Source of the DNA: Mycogone perniciosa
Lineage: Eukaryota; Ascomycota; Sordariomycetes; Hypocreales; Hypocreaceae
DNA: 11,502 nucleotides
Reading direction: 5' to 3'
NCBI GenBank assembly: GCA_025331125.1
Contig: JAOALB010000365.1
Span: 1 to 11,502, forward strand
Every line of letters begins with the position of its first letter. The stretch's first letter is position 1. The notes beneath the pieces were generated by a model. The model worked only from the letters and a program-made list of their open reading frames with translations, searched no databases and was not told where the DNA came from. This document shows positions 7,945-11,502 of this stretch, in pieces. Position numbers and translations under genes: made by a program.

Positions 7945-8856
7945 ATGGCTGGAACATCGCCAGAGCTCCTCCTGTATGAGAAACACCGTCTGAAAATGCT
8001 GTTAATGTGCTTCCTCGATAATGAGCCCATGATCGGACCCCCTAGATTTATGAGGGAAGATTTCCAGAAGCCGCGACTTTGACGTTGCACCTTTGATTTA
8101 GATACTATCGCCTTTGAATCCCGACTTGGAGGCGGGGCTGATGGCTACGTCTGGAAAGTTAGGTTCGGCGATGAGGGCCCCTTTGCCTTGAAAGTGGTGA
8201 GTATTTATGCGTTGAGTTGCCTTTACCTTCACTTATTCTTTAATGCAGTTCTGGGACCAAGAGCCCCCCCAAGAGTTTGGCAGCTACTATGCCTTGCAGC
8301 GGGAGTGCTAAAATGGCGCCGTTCTTCAGATGATGCAAGCGTCTGTGGCGTCTGTGGCGTCTGCTCCAGTTTTGGTGTACGACAGTCCCGAAGGATTAGA
8401 AGAAGTCACGGACAACTTTTTATCATTTGCAAGGAGAATGATATTATTTTAGAGACCGGTCTATCTGAGGGTATCAGGTTCATCTCGTCGATACCATGCA
8501 TGGCGAGATGTTATGGCTGGCTGAAGCTATACAGCGACCTGTGGGATAGGCTCCCTTTGAGGCTGCAGGCTCTGTGCCTGAAAATTGACAAGACTGAGAG
8601 GTACATGAAAAGCAATAAGGAATATGTTTCACTTATTTATGAGCTGATCGAAGACGGTGAGAATGTACTATCTGTTGTAGAGGAGGTGGCCGATTTCTTC
8701 TGGCACGCTGGTTTCGCCTATACCCTAACACTACTGGCGCGAAATTGGAAAAGCAGTGTTTTGGTGGATCATGCAGATATTGTCTATCGTTGGGGTTTCG
8801 GTTGGAATGTGGGTTCCTACAAAAAGAGAAAGGCCAGCCAGATACTGCGGGAGTGA
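7945..8856 (+). pseudogene. Small fungal protein-kinase-like protein, disrupted
   Basis: The gene starts at ATG 7945 (context ACAACATGG). Exon 1 ends at 8196, before a GTGAGT...TGCAG intron, and exon 2 starts at 8249 in frame. Exon 1 encodes a kinase-like N-lobe: the glycine-rich loop LGGGADGYVWKV (residues 61-72) and FALKV, with the candidate ATP-binding Lys at 83. Exon 2 continues FWDQEPPQEFGSYYALQREC. Two in-frame stops occur: TGA at 8080-8082 (CGA origin likely) and TAA at 8309-8311 (CAA origin likely). Near 8425-8430 the coding sense moves by one base (FLSF in one frame, then CKEND in another), as if one T was lost. From there to TGA 8854-8856 the frame carries RCYGWLKL, KIDKTERYM, YELIEDGEN, EEVADFFW and RNWKSSVLVDHADIVY, characteristic of a fungal kinase-like family. 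No HRD or DFG motif is seen, so catalysis is doubtful even for an intact relative. Confidence 0.78.
8197..8248 (+). other. Spliceosomal intron of the kinase-like gene
   Basis: 52 nt, donor GTGAGT, acceptor TTAATGCAG, phase 0. Removing it joins ALKV directly to FWDQEPP, which is how the family reads, so the splice signals have survived although the reading frame has not. Confidence 0.75.
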
Positions 8857-8874
8857 GAAGACGGTAGATATGCT

Positions 8875-8895
8875 TATATACTATATACTATATAC
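8875..8895. repeat. Short tandem repeat, TATATAC x3
   Basis: Three perfect 7-bp units lie 18 bp past the kinase-like stop codon, in its probable 3' untranslated or termination region. AT-rich tracts are common at fungal polyadenylation sites. Confidence 0.7.
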
Positions 8896-9396
8896 TCTTA
8901 CTAGCTAGAATAATGATAATGTTGCACGGTTTGATTTATGTTGAGCCAAGTTACTGTAGTGTATCTTTTTACTGACTGCGTAAATCTCACTCGTTTGCGA
9001 AAATAGTATCTTTTACTCGACAACCAACTCGTGTACCTGGCAATTCCGCCTTGCGCCATGCGATATGCGTTTGTCACCAACATCACAACACTCCTCTCCG
9101 GCCATTGCCTATTTCGGAAATAGTGGTTGGCTGGTGAGCTGTAGGAAATGCGGGGAACTTGGGACAGTCTTGCATATACCTCCCAGAGGCCGAACATTGG
9201 AGGGGCGCAGTTTCATGCACCACCACATCACAAACTTTGGACATGTGGCTGCATCCTGGTGAAGGCCCTAATTCTTTCTCTTTAAGAACGCCGTCGATAA
9301 ACTAAAGGGAACGGGGAGGCTCTCAAGTTGGACCCGGGTCTCGTTCTTCATCATTTGCCCAAATTTTGTCTCTATATCCCTAACGTCCCAGCAACT
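8896..9396. other. Intergenic, no convincing gene
   Basis: Open frames of 65 codons on plus (9065-9262) and 98 on minus (8901-9197) overlap one another and show no domain, splice context or composition bias. The stretch just before 9397 is pyrimidine-rich (AATTTTGTCTCTATATCCC), fitting a leader for the next gene. Confidence 0.45.
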
Positions 9397-10012
9397 ATGG
9401 CTACCTGCGGTAGTATCTTGACAGCTGACATGGAATCAGTCGTTGTAAACATTGAAGCCATGCCAGCCCAGTTTCGCAGGCCCAGCTTTCGTCCCACCAG
9501 CCAGGAGGTTGATCGACTCCGTGAACTGGCTGCAAGAATACTTGACTCTGCTCAGTGCCTCCAGGAAAAGCTTATCGGCTGCGCACCAGGATGGGCACCC
9601 GAGGTCTTATAAAAATCCGATGACCATATATCGCGGGCCAGGTTGGCAATGCAAAGTGTTGCCCATATCAACCAGCCAATCCTCAAGAGGAACCTAGTGG
9701 CCATCTTCCAAGGCCCCCTAGGCTCAAGCATTGATTCCGCCAGACTCAAGAGGAAGAAGGCTAGACGAGCGCAAAAGTGCGCCATTATTCGTGGTCTGAA
9801 GCCTGCTGTAATTCTAGCGTGGGCAGTGTCCCTACCCCCAAGCACATGGGAGGATATGGACCAGCTGATATTCAATATCGTTGTGAAGCATATGAGAGCG
9901 GAGGATTCGCTTACAGATATACCACCAGCACCAGCTATCCAAGAAATCATCCAAAGCCTTGGGAAGGAAGAACCACTATGCAGAATTGCGTCGTACAGCC
10001 ATTTCATACAAG

Positions 10013-10089
10013 GTAAGTTTCGTACATACGAATGCCAATATACTGTAAATATAAAGCAGTGCTAAAGAAAGGCTCGGGTGCGCACACAG
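10013..10089 (+). other. Spliceosomal intron 1 of the unknown gene
   Basis: 77 nt, canonical donor GTAAGT, branch-like GCTAAAG near 10061-10067, acceptor CACACAG. Phase 1: G joins GC to make GGC (Gly), giving FIQGIEQL. Signals and phase agree on both sides. Confidence 0.72.
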
Positions 10090-10123
10090 GCATCGAGCAA
10101 CTCGTGTCCGATATGTCCAGCCA

Positions 10124-10184
10124 CCTTCGTTTAAAAAGACGAAGGGTTGACGAAGGTTACACTGCGGGGGACTCAGCCCCGCAG
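10124..10184. repeat. Two adjacent small inverted repeats
   Basis: CCTTCGT (10124-10130) pairs with ACGAAGG (10139-10145), and CTGCGGGG (10162-10169) pairs with CCCCGCAG (10177-10184) around the loop GACTCAG. A run of seven Ts follows at 10194-10200. All lies inside exon 2 of the unknown gene, so it may be coding coincidence. Confidence 0.5.
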
Positions 10185-10299
10185 GCGACGCGGTTTTTTT
10201 CGGGCATGGAGGCCGAAGGACTGATGGCGTCGGCACCAATACCAGCGCCGGCACCAGCGAACGAACTGCTCAAATCCGAAGTGCTCGACACTAAGAGTT

Positions 10300-10361
10300 G
10301 TAGGTGGCTACCACTCCAGCATGCTAGTAGGTTGCTAATAGATGGATGTCTTGTAACACAG
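10300..10361 (+). other. Spliceosomal intron 2 of the unknown gene
   Basis: 62 nt, donor GTAGGT, branch-like TGCTAATA at about 10333-10340, acceptor AACACAG. Phase 1: T joins GT to make TGT (Cys), giving TKSCPLVQVGYDV. Frame is kept. Confidence 0.65.
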
Positions 10362-10581
10362 GTCCCCTTGTGCAGGTAGGTTACGATGTGCCAGATGAGA
10401 AGGCGGCGGAGTTGCTTGGTCTCCGCGCCGCTGGGGACGAAGAACTGCTGCCCATTGTGCTGGGCATCCCTATCAACGAGCTCCCGGCGTTTGTCTTCTT
10501 TAGCGTATCGCGAAAGGCCGCACTTCACTATATAGGTAGGGCAGGGTTGGTAGAACCGGGAAGAATATTGCACAATTTGTG

Positions 10582-11032
10582 CTAGCGCTTGGTAATGAGC
10601 TTGACCTCGATGACCATGGCTTCGAATTCGCTCCCCGCAGGAATGAGTCCCATATAGGCGCCCGTGCTTCTCACCTTCTCCCATACCGGGGGCTTCCTCA
10701 CTTTCTTGCCATTAATTATGGTGTCCTCTTCTCTCGGCAGTACTCGTATGCATCCAAAAACTGGCTCTCGCGCTCGCGGTCGAAAGACGACGACGCGATC
10801 CGCCGAATGGCTCTCGAAGAGCCGGGCCGTGATACTTTCGGAATCGGTGGTTTCGCAATCAGATGCCGCAAAGGAGTCACCAAACTTGAAACAGGCAATA
10901 GTCATCAGCAAAGCGTTTGTCCGTGGAAAAGGTTGGTTGGAAACGACAAACCTTGCCCGTGACATGCGCAAATAATTTTTCCTTGTCGTTCATGACAGCG
11001 TCTGGAAGAGACGCATAATATTCGTTGTCCAT
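10582..11032 (-). CDS. Intact two-exon gene, 127-residue protein of unknown family
   Basis: Exon 1 is 11032-10952 (27 codons from ATG, context GTGGCATGG) and exon 2 is 10884-10582 (100 codons plus TAG). They are joined in phase 0 by removing a 67-nt intron, giving VTGK followed by FGDSFAAS. The product starts MDNEYYASLPDAVMNDKEKL and is rich in short beta-like stretches: SITARLFE, DRVVVFRPR, EPVFGCIRVL, STGAYMGLIPAG and FEAMVIEVKLITKR. It has no signal peptide, membrane segment or catalytic motif that I can name. It is the only multi-exon gene in the window with no stop or frameshift. Its stop overlaps the stop of the convergent plus-strand gene. An additional upstream coding exon cannot be excluded. 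The opposite-strand frame (10579-10962) is its shadow: it lacks the splice logic. Confidence 0.6.
10885..10951 (-). other. Spliceosomal intron of the 127-residue gene
   Basis: 67 nt on the minus strand: donor GTTTGT after AAG, branch-like GCTGATG, acceptor TGTTTCAAG. Phase 0. The donor is acceptable but not the strongest fungal form. Confidence 0.55.
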
Positions 11033-11444
11033 GCCACTGTGATGTGGAAGCCCTTGTCGGGCGGAGGCTGAGGCGGTCGAGGGCAAGGAAGTTGGCGCGG
11101 AGAGATGAGAGAGATGTCGTTAGGAAATTGCAAATTGCCTTGGCCTTGGATGAATAAGATGATCTCATCCCAGGTGGGGCCAAAGCCATTTTGACGCCTG
11201 ACCCCCAATCCCACACCGCCAAGCAATATATATACGACGTGTCACTCAGTCGATTTTATTAATAAGTCAGGATTACGCCTAAAGGCCGGACTAATCCGAT
11301 AGCTAATGTCATTGTGATCCGATCTGGAACACACAAGAGCTGTCAAACCAATAGACGCGTGTTACGTGGAAGTAAGTGGCCATGGTCAAATGAACCTATT
11401 ACAGCATCATACGCAGCTTTACCATTGTCCTTCAATAGCGAAAT
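11033..11444. other. Intergenic, upstream of the 127-residue gene
   Basis: No recognisable gene. Minus-strand frames starting near 11222-11226 overlap the small gene's leader but lack domain content. An ATATATATA tract (11226-11234) lies about 195 bp upstream of the minus-strand ATG and might be TATA-like. A small nested inverted repeat (GGATTA 11270-11275 / TAATCC 11292-11297) is present. Confidence 0.4.
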
Positions 11445-11459
11445 ATGGCCGACAATGGT
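11421..11459. repeat. Perfect 9-bp inverted repeat near the right edge
   Basis: ACCATTGTC (11421-11429) and GACAATGGT (11451-11459) are perfect inverted copies with a 21-nt loop that contains the possible ATG at 11445. It could be an operator-like site or chance. Confidence 0.5.
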
Positions 11460-11502
11460 GGGTGGTTAGATGAGGTCCTCTGGATCGCCAACACCGATAA
11501 CA
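11445..11502 (+). CDS. Possible gene start running off the right edge
   Basis: ATG at 11445 (context CGAAATATGG) opens a frame reading MADNGGWLDEVLWIANTDN with no stop before the window ends. Nineteen codons are too few to recognise a family or to exclude chance. Confidence 0.22.
   Translation, partial: MADNGGWLDEVLWIANTDN

Larger units (their letters stand above)
9397..10585 (+). pseudogene. Three-exon gene of unknown family, one in-frame stop
   Basis: Exons are 9397-10012, 10090-10299 and 10362-10585. Joined, they give 350 codons including the terminal TAG, and both junctions keep frame. ATG 9397 (MATCGSILTADMES) is the first likely start, after a pyrimidine-rich leader. The one blemish is TAA at 9610-9612 (codon 72), one C-to-T change from CAA; the frame continues beyond it without a break. 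If the stop is real, a shorter product could start at ATG 9649. Features: RPTSQEVDRLRELAARIL is helical; RLKRKKARRAQK (from residue 116) and LRLKRRRVD (about 218-226) are basic and could be nuclear localisation signals; the middle is Pro/Ala-rich (ASAPIPAPAPAN). Exon 3 has DEKAAELLGLRAAGDEELL and PAFVFFSVSRKAAL. I do not recognise the family. The last exon could instead end at a further donor near 10533. Confidence 0.55.

Noticed and set aside
8328..8362. GCGTCTGTG tandem repeat inside the kinase-like exon
   Set aside because: Only two full 9-bp units and a partial third are present, in frame as an Ala-Ser-Val repeat; it is a minor in-frame slippage and not a separate element.
10162..10200. 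GC-rich stem-loop followed by seven Ts, resembling a bacterial intrinsic terminator
   Set aside because: The sequence is eukaryotic (introns, fungal families) and the structure lies inside an exon whose frame is kept on both sides. A Pol III terminator is possible in principle, but no Pol III gene is visible.
10579..10962. Plus-strand open frame of 127 codons opposite the small intact gene
   Set aside because: The minus strand gives a two-exon gene with in-phase splice sites and protein-like content; the plus frame has neither and is best seen as its shadow.
1..11502. CRISPR array, tRNA, rRNA or telomeric repeat
   Set aside because: I saw no regularly spaced repeats, no cloverleaf with the conserved A/B box bases and no TTAGGG array on either strand.

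Overview
The window looks like nuclear DNA of a filamentous ascomycete (Pezizomycotina). Genes are broken by short introns (52-77 nt) with GT...AG borders and CTAA/CTAAT-type branch sites. The 3' end of a LINE-type retrotransposon occurs in at least two copies. Three recognisable protein families are typical of fungal accessory genomes: a Zn2Cys6-type (C6) transcription-factor-like protein, a PD-(D/E)XK nuclease-like protein and a small protein-kinase-like protein. I cannot name the species.

Layout, left to right. (1) 1-653, minus strand: decayed RNase H and downstream part of a LINE polyprotein. (2) 1072-1417: a 5'-truncated insertion of LINE 3' sequence with a perfect 14-bp target-site duplication. 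(3) 1418-2211: no gene seen; one perfect 10-bp hairpin. (4) 2212-3068, minus: two ORF fragments of unknown family. (5) 3184-4377, minus: body of a C6 transcription-factor-like gene without its zinc cluster, with internal damage and a premature end. (6) 4853-5004: a second, older LINE 3' end. (7) 5469-7163, minus: PD-(D/E)XK nuclease-like gene with two in-frame stops. (8) 7164-7944: shared upstream region, with a pyrimidine-rich leader before the next gene. (9) 7945-8856, plus: kinase-like gene with one intron, two in-frame stops and a frameshift. (10) 9397-10585, plus: three-exon gene of unknown family with one in-frame stop. (11) 10582-11032, minus: an intact two-exon gene for a 127-residue protein of unknown family, ending tail-to-tail on the previous gene. 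(12) 11445 onward, plus: a possible gene start running off the window.

Most loci are broken, and nearly all in-frame stops are one C-to-T or G-to-A transition away from a sense codon. Many are in CpA context, the signature expected of repeat-induced point mutation (RIP) or related decay. The region reads as a graveyard of accessory genes and retrotransposon ends, with one intact small gene (10582-11032) standing out. The genes do not form an obvious pathway. The nuclease-like and kinase-like genes are divergent neighbours sharing about 0.8 kb of upstream DNA, which is the most suggestive functional association here.
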